Below the pieces are notes generated by a model. It saw only the letters and a list, made by a program, of their open reading frames with translations, had not been told where the DNA came from and searched no databases. This document shows, in pieces, positions 17,357 through 27,719 of a stretch of DNA of 64,000 nt; the stretch's first letter is position 1; every line of letters begins with the position of its first letter. The stretch is taken from contig NZ_CAGY01000001.1 of assembly GCF_000308055.1 (NCBI RefSeq), positions 1 to 64,000 of the forward strand, in the 5' to 3' direction. Source of the DNA: Actinomyces sp. ph3. Its GTDB lineage: Bacteria; Actinomycetota; Actinomycetes; Actinomycetales; Actinomycetaceae. A program made the position numbers and the translations under genes.

Positions 17357-19345
17357 GTGCCTGTTATCAACGCAACTATTGATGGTGTTGCGGTCGAAAT
17401 TGAAGAAGGCTGCACCGGAACGCAGTACTACGAATCCCGCAGTGATGTCGTCGCGATGACGGTTGATGGGAACGCATGGGATCTTTCCCGCGAAATTCCT
17501 GCCGATGCAATTGTTGAAGCAATCACTCTGAATTCCCCAGCAGGCCTAGAGATCCTGCGTCACTCCTGCACTCACGTTATGGCGCAGGCAGTCCAAGAGA
17601 TCTTCCCCGATGTCAATTTGGGAATTGGCCCCTTCATCACTGACGGCTTCTACTATGACTTCGGGAATATTGATTCCGTCACCCCTGAGCTCATGCGCGA
17701 TATTGAAAAGCGCATGAAGCGCATTGTGAAGGAAGGCCAGGCTTTCCGTCGCCGTGTTGTCACTGAAGAAGAAGCACGCGAAGAACTTGCTGATCAACCC
17801 TTCAAGCTTGAGCTGATTAGCACCAAGGGCGGGGGAGCGCAGGACGCCTCCGTCGAGGTTGGCGGTTCGGAACTCACTATTTACGACAATGTCCGCCGTG
17901 ATGGAACCACCGCATGGAAAGACCTCTGCCGTGGACCCCACCTGCCTTCAACAAAACTCATTGGCAACGGATTTGCGTTGACCAAGTCTTCATCGGCGTA
18001 CTGGCGCGGCGACCAGGCTAGTGATCAACTGCAGCGAATCTACGGAACTGCCTGGGCCTCGAAAGATGACCTTGTCGCCTACCAAGAGCGACTCAAGGAA
18101 GCGGAACGACGCGACCACCGTCGCCTCGGTGCTGAACTTGATCTCTTCTCCTTCCCAGAAGAGCTGGGTGCGGGATTGCCGATCTTCCACCCCAAGGGTG
18201 GTGTGCTTAAGCGCGTCATGGAGGACTACGTCCGCGAAGCCCACATTGAAAATGGCTTCCTTTACGTGGGTACCCCGCACATCTCGAAGGAAGAACTCTT
18301 CCATACTTCGGGACACCTTCCGTACTACGCGGATGGCATGTTCCCTCCGATGGATGATGATGGCCAGCTGTACTACCTCAAGGCCATGAACTGCCCCATG
18401 CACAACCTAATCTTCAGGAGCCGAGGCCGTTCGTACCGCGAGCTTCCCCTGCGTCTCTTCGAATTCGGTACTGTGTACCGAAATGAGAAATCCGGTGTTC
18501 TTCAGGGGCTCACTCGCGTTCGCTCCATCACCCAGGATGATTCGCACTCATATGTGATGCCTGAGCAGGCAGCAGATGAGATTAAGCATCTCCTGAACTT
18601 CATTTTGAAGCTTCTACGTGACTTCGGATTGAGCGATTTCTATCTGGAGCTTTCCACCCGCGATACCGATGGAAAGAAGAAGGATAAGTTCATCGGCACG
18701 GATGAACAGTGGGAAGAAGCGACTGAAATTCTGCGTCGCTGCGCTGAAGAGACCGGTCTGCAAACCGTTCCCGATCCGGGTGGCGCGGCATTCTACGGCC
18801 CGAAGATTTCGATTCAGGCTAAGGATGCAATCGGTCGCACCTGGCAGATGTCGACTATTCAGTACGACTTTAACCAACCCCACCGTTTCGGCCTGGAATA
18901 CACCGCTCCCGACGGAAGCCACCGCGAGCCGGTCATGATTCACTCCGCGAAGTTTGGTTCGATTGAGCGCTTCATTGGTGTTTTGACTGAGCATTATGCC
19001 GGTGCTTTCCCCGCATGGCTCTCCCCGGTGCAGGTGCGCCTGGTCCCCGTTGCCGAGGCCTTCGACGACTACGTTGATACGGTTGCGCAGCGTTTGCGTG
19101 AACGTGGGATTCGCGTCGAAGTTGATCACTCTGATGATCGCTTTGGTAAGAAGATTCGCAATGCTGCAAAGCAAAAGGTTCCCTTCACCTTGATTGCGGG
19201 CGGGGAAGACCAAGAAGCGCAGGCAGTCTCCTTCCGCTTCCGCGATGGCTCCCAGCTCAATGGAGTTCCCGTTGACGAGGCGGTTGAGCGTATTGCTCAC
19301 CACATCGCGACCCGCAATAACGCTGATCCCAGCGCTGAGGACTGA
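17357..19345 (+). CDS. thrS: threonyl-tRNA synthetase
   Basis: The 662-aa class II synthetase has a TGS domain (1-65), an editing domain with HSCTHVMAQ and CRGPHLPST, and a catalytic core. The zinc cysteine is in MNCPMHN and the class II motifs are [12 protein letters not shown] and [15 protein letters not shown]-terminal anticodon-binding domain follows (from about 550). The start is GTG. thrS-HIT-pgsA-patA-pimA is the same order as Rv2614c-Rv2610c. Confidence 0.97.
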   Translation: MPVINATIDGVAVEIEEGCTGTQYYESRSDVVAMTVDGNAWDLSREIPADAIVEAITLNSPAGLEILRHSCTHVMAQAVQEIFPDVNLGIGPFITDGFYYDFGNIDSVTPELMRDIEKRMKRIVKEGQAFRRRVVTEEEAREELADQPFKLELISTKGGGAQDASVEVGGSELTIYDNVRRDGTTAWKDLCRGPHLPSTKLIGNGFALTKSSSAYWRGDQASDQLQRIYGTAWASKDDLVAYQERLKEAERRDHRRLGAELDLFSFPEELGAGLPIFHPKGGVLKRVMEDYVREAHIENGFLYVGTPHISKEELFHTSGHLPYYADGMFPPMDDDGQLYYLKAMNCPMHNLIFRSRGRSYRELPLRLFEFGTVYRNEKSGVLQGLTRVRSITQDDSHSYVMPEQAADEIKHLLNFILKLLRDFGLSDFYLELSTRDTDGKKKDKFIGTDEQWEEATEILRRCAEETGLQTVPDPGGAAFYGPKISIQAKDAIGRTWQMSTIQYDFNQPHRFGLEYTAPDGSHREPVMIHSAKFGSIERFIGVLTEHYAGAFPAWLSPVQVRLVPVAEAFDDYVDTVAQRLRERGIRVEVDHSDDRFGKKIRNAAKQKVPFTLIAGGEDQEAQAVSFRFRDGSQLNGVPVDEAVERIAHHIATRNNADPSAED

Positions 19346-19350
19346 TAACA

Positions 19351-19914
19351 ATGAGTGATACTCTTCCGACCGAGGATTCCCGGGCGTTTGCTGGCGTTCC
19401 CGACGGTTTCGATCGTTTATGGACGCCGTACCGAATGGCCTACATTAATGGCGATCACAAGCCTGCCGATTCCTCGTCGGAAGAGTGTCCTTTTTGTGTT
19501 GCACCATCGCGCACAGACGAAGAGGGACTCATCGTTCATCGCGGTGTGAGCTGTTTCGTTCTGATGAATCTCTTCCCGTACAACTCCGGGCATCTCTTGG
19601 TCTGCCCCTACCGCCATGTCTCTGACTACACGGATCTTACTGACGAAGAACGTATCGAACTCGGTCGTTTGACGGCCACTGCGATGCGTGTGGAGCGTGC
19701 GACGGCGAATCCCGCAGGATTCAATTTGGGTATGAACCAAGGCGATGTTGCAGGTGCGGGGATCGCTGCCCACCTTCATCAGCATGTTGTTCCTCGGTGG
19801 GCTGGAGATGCAAACTTCTTCCCAATTATTGCCCGCACCAAGGCAGTGCCTGAACTACTTGAGGACGCGCGTGCTCGGTTAGCCGCTGCATGGCCCATAT
19901 CATCGGAGGAATAG
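19351..19914 (+). CDS. HIT family hydrolase / Ap4A phosphorylase-like
   Basis: The 187-aa protein has the histidine triad HLHQHVV near residues 145-151 and an N-terminal zinc-like CPFC pair (residues 46-49). Its mycobacterial counterpart at this locus, Rv2613c, is an Ap4A phosphorylase that splits diadenosine tetraphosphate. The close link to thrS is suggestive because aminoacyl-tRNA synthetases make Ap4A as a by-product. It starts five bases after the thrS stop and its TAG overlaps the pgsA GTG. Confidence 0.87.
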   Translation: MSDTLPTEDSRAFAGVPDGFDRLWTPYRMAYINGDHKPADSSSEECPFCVAPSRTDEEGLIVHRGVSCFVLMNLFPYNSGHLLVCPYRHVSDYTDLTDEERIELGRLTATAMRVERATANPAGFNLGMNQGDVAGAGIAAHLHQHVVPRWAGDANFFPIIARTKAVPELLEDARARLAAAWPISSEE

Positions 19915-20543
19915 TGCTTGGTAACCACGGACGCTCGATAACGAAAGCTATTTTTACTCCTGTCGCAAGAGTGCTCGTAGCAGCGCACATCACTCCCAAT
20001 ATGGTGACTATTGTCGGAACCGTTGTGACAATCGCAGTTGCTGTTACGACCTTTCCTTTTGGCTACCTTTGGCAAGGCGCCCTTGCTCTCGCTGTTGTTC
20101 TTTTCTGCGACTCGATTGATGGTGTTCTCGCGCGAATGAGTGGGACATCATCGCCATTTGGTGCTTTTTTGGATTCGACAATGGACAGGCTGGGCGATGG
20201 AGCGGTCTTCGGTTCATTGACTGCCTTCGCAATTTTCAGTATGGAAAGCTCGCCATCGAGGACTGTATCGATCGTTGCAGGCCTTATTACGATCGTTGGT
20301 GCAGCTACCGTGTCCTATTCGCGAGCACGTGCTGAATCAATCGGGGTTATCGCAAAGGTCGGTATTGCTGAGCGGACGGACCGTCTCATCGTTGCTTTGT
20401 TGGGAGCTGCGCTATACGGGTGGGGCGCACCCGCAGTATTCTTCGCAGCAAGTTTGTGCTGGGTTGCTTTTGCATCGATCGTTACTGTTATTCAGCGGGT
20501 GCATTTCACAGCGAAGCATCTCTCCTCATCCCAGGAGTCCTAA
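19914..20543 (+). CDS. pgsA: phosphatidylinositol phosphate synthase (CDP-alcohol phosphotransferase)
   Basis: The 209-aa membrane enzyme has the CDP-alcohol phosphotransferase signature D-X2-DG-X2-AR-X8-G-X3-D-X3-D, read here as DSIDGVLAR followed by GAFLDSTMD. About six transmembrane helices are predicted. In actinobacteria at this locus it joins CDP-diacylglycerol and inositol-1-phosphate, the first step to PIMs. GGAGGA before the GTG at 19914 fits that start; an ATG at 19890 would overlap the HIT gene by 25 bases. Confidence 0.9.
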   Translation: MLGNHGRSITKAIFTPVARVLVAAHITPNMVTIVGTVVTIAVAVTTFPFGYLWQGALALAVVLFCDSIDGVLARMSGTSSPFGAFLDSTMDRLGDGAVFGSLTAFAIFSMESSPSRTVSIVAGLITIVGAATVSYSRARAESIGVIAKVGIAERTDRLIVALLGAALYGWGAPAVFFAASLCWVAFASIVTVIQRVHFTAKHLSSSQES

Positions 20544-21463
20544 TGTCAGGGCGTGCCTTGGTATGGGCTTTCCGAATAGTTCCTCGTCTACCTTTCTCCT
20601 TCGTGACATGGCTGGGCAGACGTGGAGCCGATCTCATGTGTCTGCTCAATGGCTCCAGCGTGCGCAGAATGCGAGCCAACCATGAGCGTGTTTTAGGGCG
20701 TAAGATTTCGCGACGCGAGCTTCGAGATGCCGTGCGCTCGCATATCAATGCTTATGTCGAGCAGTTGAGTTTTGGCGGTAGCGTTGGCGAAAAGCTTCGT
20801 GCGCGGGTTGATCTCAGCCAGGCAGAAGAATTCCTTCGTCTTGCCGGCGAAGGTCCAGTTGTTTTGGCCTTACCGCATGCGGGAACCTTTGATCGCGTCG
20901 GTGCGGCTGTGTGTGCACAGGGTATTTCCGTACTTACTGTTGCCGAGAAATTGAATCCTCCTGAGCTCTTCGATGCCTTCTTGAAACTGCGCACGGACGT
21001 CGGGATGGAGATCATCGGAGTTTCACCGGGAGATAGTGTTTTTCACTCCTTGCTTGAGCAAGCAAAGGGCAGGAAAAATCTTGTGATCCCGCTTCTTGCT
21101 GATCGCGATATTTCCGGAACCGGTATTGAGGTTGAGTTCGGTACCAAGCCTGCTTTGGTCGCTGCGGGACCAGCAGCGCTTGCACGAGCGCTCAACGCCC
21201 CGCTTATAGCTGGGGTTGTGTCAGATGTCGATGCTTCTGGCACCCCAGAATTTGTGCGTTTGGAAGTTACTGAGAATCTCTACGATCCACAGGTCGAGGA
21301 CAGCGACGTACCTGAGCTCACCCAGAAATGGGTGACTGCGCTTCTTCCACTTCTTCAACGTCGGATTCGTGAGTGGCATATGATGCAAGCAGTTTTTGTT
21401 GAGGATTTAGATCCGGAGCGTTTGGCCCGGGCGCGTAAGCGCGCGGCACAGAAAGGAGAATAG
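20543..21463 (+). CDS. PIM acyltransferase (PatA/LpxL family)
   Basis: The 306-aa enzyme belongs to the lysophospholipid/lipid A acyltransferase group. The catalytic H-X4-D motif is in LPHAGTFDRVG near residue 115. In mycobacteria the equivalent (Rv2611c, PatA) adds palmitate to the mannose of PIM1/PIM2 at the inner membrane face. The ATG overlaps the pgsA stop as TAATG. The neighbours on both sides are PIM genes, which fixes the pathway. Confidence 0.9.
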   Translation: MSGRALVWAFRIVPRLPFSFVTWLGRRGADLMCLLNGSSVRRMRANHERVLGRKISRRELRDAVRSHINAYVEQLSFGGSVGEKLRARVDLSQAEEFLRLAGEGPVVLALPHAGTFDRVGAAVCAQGISVLTVAEKLNPPELFDAFLKLRTDVGMEIIGVSPGDSVFHSLLEQAKGRKNLVIPLLADRDISGTGIEVEFGTKPALVAAGPAALARALNAPLIAGVVSDVDASGTPEFVRLEVTENLYDPQVEDSDVPELTQKWVTALLPLLQRRIREWHMMQAVFVEDLDPERLARARKRAAQKGE

Positions 21464-22642
21464 GTGAGAGTCGGTATTGTTAACCCTTACTCCTGGGATG
21501 TGCCCGGTGGCGTTCAATTCCACATCCGTGATTTCGCACTGGAGCTTATGAAGCGGGGACACGAGGTGAGTGTTCTTACTCCGGCGAAAAATACCGATGA
21601 CTTGCCCGAGTGGATTACTACCGTCGGTTCATCGGTTGCTGTTCCTTTTAATGGTTCAGTAGCCCGTCTCTCCTTTACCCCCTTGGCTAACATGCGTACG
21701 AAGCGTTGGATTGATGAAGGCAACTTTGATCTTCTTCATGTCCACGAACCAGAAGTCCCCTCTATTTCAATGCTGGCGTTGCGTGCGGCAGAGATTCCGG
21801 TTGTTGGAACTTTCCACGCAGCATTGGACTATTCCTTCTCTCGTTCCGTTTCTTCCTCCGCGCTCGACCCGCTATTGGAGAAACTTGCTGCCCGTATTGC
21901 TGTTTCAGCAGAAGCGCGCCGGACGCTTGTTGAACATAATGGTGGCGATGCAGTGATTATCCCCAATGGGGTTGATACTCATTTCTTCGAGCAAGCCCAG
22001 ATCAAACCCGAATGGGAAGCAACTCCACAGCGCCCGGTCGTTGTTTTCCTCGGCCGTCTTGATGAGCCTCGGAAGGGGCTGCCAGTCTTCTCTGCAGCGA
22101 TCGAAACGGTGCTTTCAGAAATCCCGGGTGCCCGCTTTCTTATTGCTGGACGAGGAAACGCACATGAATACCGCTCACAATTGGAGCGTTTCGGGGATTC
22201 AGTCGAGTTCCTTGGCGGTGTAAGCGATGAAGATAAGGCTTCGTTACTGAAGGGAGCAAGTGTTTATGTTGCTCCCCAAACCGGTGGAGAATCCTTCGGG
22301 ATTGTTCTTGTCGAGGCGATGGCAGCCGGCTGTGCAGTACTTGCCTCTGATCTCGAGGCCTTCAGGGCAGTCCTTGAACAAGGAGAAGTAGGCGCGCTAT
22401 TCGAGACCGGAAATAGTCAGGACCTGGCTCGCCAACTAGTCAGACTTCTTCGTGATTCTGAGGAACTCGCAACGCTTGCACGCCGTGGAGAAGCGGCGAG
22501 TTCCCGTTATGGATGGGATACGGTCACCGACCAAGTCCTAGCCTTGTATCAGACCGTCTTAGCCTCTGCGCAAGCGCAGCCCTCGGACCCGACGACGCTT
22601 GATCTTATTCGTGGCAGGAACGAGGCCGAAGACGATGAGTAA
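21464..22642 (+). CDS. pimA: phosphatidyl-myo-inositol mannosyltransferase PimA
   Basis: The 392-aa GT4 glycosyltransferase starts with NPYSWDVPGGVQFHIRDFA, a PimA hallmark, and contains GRLDEPRKGL and the E-X7-E motif in ESFGIVLVEAMAAG. It transfers mannose from GDP-mannose to phosphatidylinositol. GTG start with AAAGGAG six bases upstream. It begins directly after the acyltransferase stop and its TAA overlaps the next gene by eight bases. Confidence 0.95.
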   Translation: MRVGIVNPYSWDVPGGVQFHIRDFALELMKRGHEVSVLTPAKNTDDLPEWITTVGSSVAVPFNGSVARLSFTPLANMRTKRWIDEGNFDLLHVHEPEVPSISMLALRAAEIPVVGTFHAALDYSFSRSVSSSALDPLLEKLAARIAVSAEARRTLVEHNGGDAVIIPNGVDTHFFEQAQIKPEWEATPQRPVVVFLGRLDEPRKGLPVFSAAIETVLSEIPGARFLIAGRGNAHEYRSQLERFGDSVEFLGGVSDEDKASLLKGASVYVAPQTGGESFGIVLVEAMAAGCAVLASDLEAFRAVLEQGEVGALFETGNSQDLARQLVRLLRDSEELATLARRGEAASSRYGWDTVTDQVLALYQTVLASAQAQPSDPTTLDLIRGRNEAEDDE

Positions 22643-23258
22643 TACTTTGACCCTTGTTCTTTTGGTTCTTGTTTTGGTCGCACTGGCCTTTCTTGTGCGT
22701 CAATCAGCAATTCTTGCAACACGACTTGATCGTCTTCATTGGCGGATTTTAACGACGAGGGATTCGCTGGCACTTCTTCTTGATGAACGTGCACGCTATA
22801 GCGAGAGGATCGCTGACTATCCGGGGTTCACCTCTGACGAATCTCAAGAGATCCGGGAGGCCTCGACAAGAGCGCGCCGGCAGATGATTCCTCTTGTTGC
22901 CGACGGACTTGACCGGCGAACAAGCGAAGCAAGCATCCGCGACACCCAAACGCGTGAAAAGGTCATCGAATTTTTCGATATTCAGTCGCAACTTTCAAGA
23001 ATTCTTCGAAGCGCGCTTAATGTTAAGCTCCGCAAAGAGATTGATGCCGATGATTATTGGTCTCGCGAACTTCGCGAACTAGACCAAGCCTCCTATAAAG
23101 TCCAATTAGCACGATCAATGCATAACCTCTACGTTACGCAGACCCATAAGATTCGTGAGAAAAGCTGGGTGCGGATTGCGCATCTTGCGGGACATGCGCC
23201 AATGGCTCAGACAATTGATTTTGATGACGACACGATTGAAGATGGATACGGCTATTAA
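22635..23258 (+). CDS. LemA-like single-pass membrane protein
   Basis: I do not recognise this 207-aa protein with certainty. Residues 3-22 form a Leu/Val-rich membrane anchor. The rest is helical and charged, with RLDRLHWRILTTRDSL early and ARSMHNLYVTQTHKIREKSW late, then an acidic tail. This layout (N-terminal anchor, long helical bundle, final amphipathic helix) resembles LemA proteins, but identity looks low. It overlaps pimA and abuts the PrsW gene, so it belongs to that transcript. Confidence 0.55.
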   Translation: MSNTLTLVLLVLVLVALAFLVRQSAILATRLDRLHWRILTTRDSLALLLDERARYSERIADYPGFTSDESQEIREASTRARRQMIPLVADGLDRRTSEASIRDTQTREKVIEFFDIQSQLSRILRSALNVKLRKEIDADDYWSRELRELDQASYKVQLARSMHNLYVTQTHKIREKSWVRIAHLAGHAPMAQTIDFDDDTIEDGYGY

Positions 23259-24527
23259 ATGAGTGAAACACACCCGCGTTGGGGAGGTCCCGGTGAGGAC
23301 TATCGGCTGAAAAAGATCAGAACGACCGAAGCTGAACTGTTCGGTCCTGACGACCCAGCACCCGCACAAGCTCCCACATGGCGAATTCCTCAACGCGTCC
23401 GTTCCTTGCCTTTCCTTGAAATTATCTTCACAATTTTGGGAACCGTCGGTGTCATCGTGCTCATGGTGACCTACGTTCGTACCGGTGGTGTCGTCTCCGC
23501 TGCAGTCATGACGGCTTTGGCATTAATTCCGCTTGTTATCGTCCTCGGAGTGCTGAGCTACCTTGATCGCTGGGAGCGTGAGGGCTGGAAATCTAATTTC
23601 ATCTGCTTCATTTGGGGAGCAGGTGTTGCAACGCTTTCCTCGTTGGTTGTCAATAGCACCCTAAATCTAGATATTGCTCGCACACTCGGTGATCAAGATT
23701 CCGCAGCGGTCATTGTTGCTGTGTTTGTTGCGCCGGTTGCTGAAGAATTCTTCAAGGGCATTGGTGTCATCATCTTCATCCTTGCACGTCGAAATTCCAT
23801 CAATTCGCGGCTTGACGGTCTGATCTGCGGTGGAATTGTTGGTGCCGGCTTCGCCTTCATTGAGAATATTCAGTACTTCCTGAGAACGAGCTCTTCGGGT
23901 GCGTTTATGCTGACAACGACGGTATTTACCCGAGGGATCCTTTCGCCATTCGTCCATCCGATGGCAACCTCGTTTACTGGAATGGCCATCGCACTTGTTT
24001 TGATTCGCCGCTACGGCGCGCTGTGGGGCACTATTCGAGTCTTCCTTGGTTACCTAACCGCGGTGTTCTTCCATGGCCTATGGAATTTTCTTGCGAGTAA
24101 TAACGGTATCGGAGGTTGGTTCCATTCCTACATCACCATCGAGGTTCCGCTTTTTACGTGTTGGTTCATCTATCTGATCACGCAATCTTCACGTGAAGCA
24201 AAACATATCCAGCAGGGGCTAACTCCCTATGTCGTTCAAGGCTGGGTGCTTCCTGTGGAGCTTCAAATGGTTACTGACCGTGCGCAGCGTCGAAATGCTG
24301 TCAAGTGGGCTGCTAGCGCAGGTTCAGAGGCACGTAAGGCAATGAACTTCTTCTTGAATTCTCTTGCCGCCATTGGTCTTGATGAGTATGCGCGTCCGCT
24401 ACGAAAGCGTGAAGACCCCGCACGCGATGCTTACGATCGTGAACTGCTTACGAAAGCAGTGGAAGCGCGGAAGAAGTTCCTCTCGCTGACGGAACTTTCG
24501 CAAGCGGCACGTCGGGTGGGCGCGTGA
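23259..24527 (+). CDS. PrsW family intramembrane metalloprotease
   Basis: The 422-aa protein has about eight membrane helices between residues 50 and 310. PrsW motifs are visible: EEFFKG (glutamate pair), FAFIENIQYF, HPMATSFTGM and FFHGLWNF, which together provide the metal-binding Glu and His residues. In Bacillus subtilis PrsW cleaves an anti-sigma factor; the substrate here is unknown. A C-terminal cytosolic tail (about residues 325-422) is an addition. The ATG directly follows the TAA of the LemA-like gene. Confidence 0.85.
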   Translation: MSETHPRWGGPGEDYRLKKIRTTEAELFGPDDPAPAQAPTWRIPQRVRSLPFLEIIFTILGTVGVIVLMVTYVRTGGVVSAAVMTALALIPLVIVLGVLSYLDRWEREGWKSNFICFIWGAGVATLSSLVVNSTLNLDIARTLGDQDSAAVIVAVFVAPVAEEFFKGIGVIIFILARRNSINSRLDGLICGGIVGAGFAFIENIQYFLRTSSSGAFMLTTTVFTRGILSPFVHPMATSFTGMAIALVLIRRYGALWGTIRVFLGYLTAVFFHGLWNFLASNNGIGGWFHSYITIEVPLFTCWFIYLITQSSREAKHIQQGLTPYVVQGWVLPVELQMVTDRAQRRNAVKWAASAGSEARKAMNFFLNSLAAIGLDEYARPLRKREDPARDAYDRELLTKAVEARKKFLSLTELSQAARRVGA

Positions 24528-25039
24528 GCGTTCTACAGTGGCCTCGTGATGAGCAAGGCTTCCCACATCGAGAGGCAGCGCGGGTAATCCTCATCGACGA
24601 ACGCAATCGCGTTCTTCTTGTGAGAGGTCACGATGCTGATAATCCGACGCGCTCATGGTGGTTCACCGTTGGTGGGGGAGTCGAGGACGGAGAAACAAGC
24701 CAAGAAACTGCCCTACGAGAGGTCTTTGAAGAGACCGGTATACAACTCAATCAGAAGGAACTTATTGGGCCGGTAGCTCACCGACAGGCAGTATTCGACT
24801 TTAAGAGTCTCATTGCTCGCCAAGATGAAGAAATTTTCTGGGCACGCGTTCAAGCCCAGCCTCTGAGCGATTCTCATTGGACCCCAGAAGAACAACGAGT
24901 GATCGATGAATACCGTTGGTGGGATCTTGACGAGCTCGAGAAATATGCCGAGAACCATGAGGTATACCCACGCTCACTGTGCGATCTTATTGGGCAATGT
25001 CTTCACGGATGGGATGGAACAGTAAGCGTCATTGAATAA
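24524..25039 (+). CDS. Nudix hydrolase
   Basis: The 171-aa protein has a full Nudix box from GGVEDGETSQ to REVFEETGI. Its upstream SWWFTVGGG motif is common in MutT-like enzymes. As I recall, Rv2609c at the corresponding place in mycobacteria is also a Nudix protein. The nucleoside-diphosphate substrate cannot be read from sequence. The GTG overlaps the stop of the PrsW gene. A strong terminator follows. Confidence 0.88.
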   Translation: MSVLQWPRDEQGFPHREAARVILIDERNRVLLVRGHDADNPTRSWWFTVGGGVEDGETSQETALREVFEETGIQLNQKELIGPVAHRQAVFDFKSLIARQDEEIFWARVQAQPLSDSHWTPEEQRVIDEYRWWDLDELEKYAENHEVYPRSLCDLIGQCLHGWDGTVSVIE

Positions 25040-25044
25040 CTAGA

Positions 25045-25083
25045 GTTAGCCCCCTGCGTGAGTCATCATCGCAGGGGGCTAAC
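25045..25083. terminator. bidirectional terminator between convergent genes
   Basis: A perfect 14-bp stem (GTTAGCCCCCTGCG with its complement) has an 11-base loop. It lies between the Nudix gene and glgC, which converge. TTT follows on the plus side; the T-run is short on both sides. Confidence 0.85.
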
Positions 25084-25099
25084 TTTCAGTTCTTACGAA

Positions 25100-26338
25100 C
25101 TATCGGGTCACAATTGTTCCCTTGGGGACGACGGTAATTCCTGATTCCGTCACCGTGAAGCCACGCTCGAGATCGTGTTCCAAATCGACACCGACAATCG
25201 CGCCCTCTTCAACGACGACGTTCTTGTCCAGGATTGTCTTTACGACCTGCGAGGAACGGCCGACACGCACACCGTGCATGATCACTGAGTCAGTGACTTG
25301 TGCCCATGAATGGACATAGGAATTTGGAGAAACAATCGAGTGGTAGACCTCGCCACCCGAAATAATCACCCCGGGTGAAACGAAGGAGTCGACTGCGTGT
25401 CCCATACGCGAATGTTCGTCTCCATAAACGAACTTTGCAGGAGGCAATGAGCCGTCCAAAAGCGTCATCGTGGGCCAATCCCTGTTATAGAGATTAAAGA
25501 CTGGATGAACGCTAATGAGGTCCATATTTGCCTCGTAGTAGGCGTCCAAAGTACCGACATCGCGCCAGTAATCGCGGTCTCGATCCGTCGAACCGGGAAC
25601 ATCGTTGTCCTTGAAGTCGTAGTAGCCGCACATGCCACGCTCAACGAACCAGGGAATGATATTCCCACCCATATCGTGCTTCGACAGGGGGTCCTCAGCA
25701 TCTTCTCGAAGCGCGGCGATCAGATCCTGAGTCGTGAAGACGTAGTTGCCCATTGAGGCAAGAACCTGGGTGGGATCGTCCTCGAGGCCAACTGGATTTT
25801 GAGGCTTCTCAACGAAGCGATCGACGTGGCCATCCTTGCCTTCGATTACACCGAGGGCCGATGCGACTTCGATGGGCTGGCGAATTCCTGCGACGGTCGC
25901 GGGAAGCCCGGAATCGATGTGGTGCTGGACCATCTGTGAGAAGTCCATGCGGTAAATATTGTCAGCGCCAGTGATGACAATATAGTCGGGATTTTCATCA
26001 TCAACGATGTTGAGTGACTGGTAAATCGCATCAGCGCTTCCCAGGTACCAGTGTGGCCCACGACGCTGTTGGGCAGGAACTGGAGCAATGAAATTGCCAA
26101 GCAGGGGAGAGGTGTACCAGGTCCGGGTTACGTGCCTGTCCAGTGAATGCGACTTGTACTGAGTCAGTACAACGATCTTCATATAGCCAGAATTGACCAT
26201 ATTCGATAGTGAGAAATCAATGAGTCGGTAATGACCACCGAAGGGAACGGCCGGCTTTGCCCGATCCATGGTGAGAGGCATTAGCCTTTTACCTTCGCCT
26301 CCGGCTAGAACGATCGCGAGAATATGATTTTTAGCCAT
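25100..26338 (-). CDS. glgC: glucose-1-phosphate adenylyltransferase
   Basis: The 412-aa enzyme makes ADP-glucose for glycogen or maltose-1-phosphate synthesis. The nucleotide-binding motif is [14 protein letters not shown] near residue 10, followed by [15 protein letters not shown], and a left-handed beta-helix lies at the C-terminus (from about residue 300). It is divergent from the glycogen synthase gene, an arrangement shared with many actinobacteria. Confidence 0.96.
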   Translation of the reverse strand: MAKNHILAIVLAGGEGKRLMPLTMDRAKPAVPFGGHYRLIDFSLSNMVNSGYMKIVVLTQYKSHSLDRHVTRTWYTSPLLGNFIAPVPAQQRRGPHWYLGSADAIYQSLNIVDDENPDYIVITGADNIYRMDFSQMVQHHIDSGLPATVAGIRQPIEVASALGVIEGKDGHVDRFVEKPQNPVGLEDDPTQVLASMGNYVFTTQDLIAALREDAEDPLSKHDMGGNIIPWFVERGMCGYYDFKDNDVPGSTDRDRDYWRDVGTLDAYYEANMDLISVHPVFNLYNRDWPTMTLLDGSLPPAKFVYGDEHSRMGHAVDSFVSPGVIISGGEVYHSIVSPNSYVHSWAQVTDSVIMHGVRVGRSSQVVKTILDKNVVVEEGAIVGVDLEHDLERGFTVTESGITVVPKGTIVTR

Positions 26339-26456
26339 GGCTCTAGAGTATGCGTAAATTCATGATTTTGGTTGCGGATTTTAGAACGTGGTGAAGAACA
26401 TATTGAGAGAGAAATTTCCGCTAAGCTAGAAGCACCCGTGCGTCGAAGGAGCTCAC
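26339..26456. promoter_or_regulatory. shared glgC / glgA promoter region
   Basis: This 118-base divergent gap is AT-rich. On the plus strand TAAGCT (26433-26438) is a -10 candidate, and GAAGGAG precedes the glgA ATG. On the minus strand CATACT is a candidate about eight bases before the glgC ATG. I saw no clear operator dyad. Confidence 0.4.
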
Positions 26457-27668
26457 ATGCGCGTTGACTTGTTGACCAGAGAATACCCGCCACATGTTTA
26501 CGGAGGCGCGGGAGTTCATGTTACTGAATTAGCTAAGGTTCTCCGCTCTCGGGTGGATGAGCTTCGTATTCATGCTTTTGACGGTCCCCGTGAAGATGCG
26601 GGAGAAGTCCTTGGATATTCGGATCTACCGGAGCTGGCACATGCCAACCCTGCTCTGCGTACGCTTGGCGTCGACATTGCCATCGCTGCAGATACAGTTG
26701 GCGCCGATTTGGTGCACTCGCATACGTGGTATGCAAATTTCGCCGGGCACCTATCATCCTTGATGAACGATATTCCCCACGTCGTGACGGCTCATTCGCT
26801 GGAGCCACTGCGCCCGTGGAAGGCCGAGCAGCTCGGTGGCGGGTACCGCGTCTCCTCTTTCGTTGAGCGTTCTGCCTACGAGGCTGCGGCAGGTATTGTT
26901 GCAGTTTCACACGGAATGCGCGAGGACATTTTGCGCGCCTATCCCGCCGTGGATCCCGACCGCGTTCATGTCATCCATAACGGAATTGATCTGACTCAAT
27001 GGCATATTCCAACAACCGATGCTGAGAAAGAACATCAGGTTAAGGTCCTTGAGCACTGGGGGGTAGATCCGGACAGGCCTTCAGTGATCTTCGTTGGGCG
27101 GATTACTCGCCAGAAGGGACTGCCGTACTTCCTGCGCGCCGCGCGTCGTCTTCCCGAGGAAGTCCAGGTCATCTTGTGCGCTGGTGCGCCAGATACTCCG
27201 CAGATTGCCGCCGAAGTTGAAGGACTGGTGGCCGAGTTGCGCAATAGTCGCAATGGTGTCGTTTTGATCTCCGAAATGCTACCTCGCGCCGATCTTATTG
27301 CGCTCTTGGATGCCGCTACTGTCTTTATTACGCCTTCGATCTATGAACCTCTTGGCATCGTCAATTTGGAAGCTATGGCTGTTGGTTTACCTGTTGTTGG
27401 AACAGCAACGGGCGGTATTCCAGATGTCATTGTTGATGGTGAGACAGGTTATCTTGTGCCGATCAAGCAGCTTCATGACGGGACTGGGACTCCGTTGGAT
27501 CCTGAGCAATTCGAAAGTGATATGGCTGATCGCTTGATCGAGGTGCTGTCGTCGCCTGAAAAGGCTCATCAAATGGGGCAAGCAGGGTTGCGTCATGCAC
27601 GTGATTATTTCTCGTGGGATGCGATCGGTGATAAGACTGTTGCCCTTTATCAGAAGCTCGTTCACTGA
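26457..27668 (+). CDS. glgA: GT4 glycogen synthase / maltose-1-phosphate synthase (GlgM-type)
   Basis: The 403-aa GT-B enzyme opens with TREYPPHVYGGAGVHVTEL, as in actinobacterial GlgA/GlgM. The sugar-nucleotide site is in FVGRITRQKGLPYFL and the E-X7-E motif in PSIYEPLGIVNLEAMAVG. The mycobacterial counterpart (Rv1212c) makes maltose-1-phosphate from ADP-glucose and glucose-1-phosphate; others of this type are called glycogen synthase. It uses the product of the divergent glgC. Confidence 0.92.
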   Translation: MRVDLLTREYPPHVYGGAGVHVTELAKVLRSRVDELRIHAFDGPREDAGEVLGYSDLPELAHANPALRTLGVDIAIAADTVGADLVHSHTWYANFAGHLSSLMNDIPHVVTAHSLEPLRPWKAEQLGGGYRVSSFVERSAYEAAAGIVAVSHGMREDILRAYPAVDPDRVHVIHNGIDLTQWHIPTTDAEKEHQVKVLEHWGVDPDRPSVIFVGRITRQKGLPYFLRAARRLPEEVQVILCAGAPDTPQIAAEVEGLVAELRNSRNGVVLISEMLPRADLIALLDAATVFITPSIYEPLGIVNLEAMAVGLPVVGTATGGIPDVIVDGETGYLVPIKQLHDGTGTPLDPEQFESDMADRLIEVLSSPEKAHQMGQAGLRHARDYFSWDAIGDKTVALYQKLVH

Positions 27669-27707
27669 GCTGATGACTTTGAAGAGGACACCTACTGTGA
27701 GCTGCGG

Positions 27708-27719
27708 GATACTAAGACA
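27708..27719 (+). promoter_or_regulatory. candidate -10 element for a leaderless ABC ATPase mRNA
   Basis: GATACT at 27708-27713 is followed by six bases (AAGACA) and the ATG at 27720. No Shine-Dalgarno sequence fits the start, consistent with transcription starting at the codon. Confidence 0.4.
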
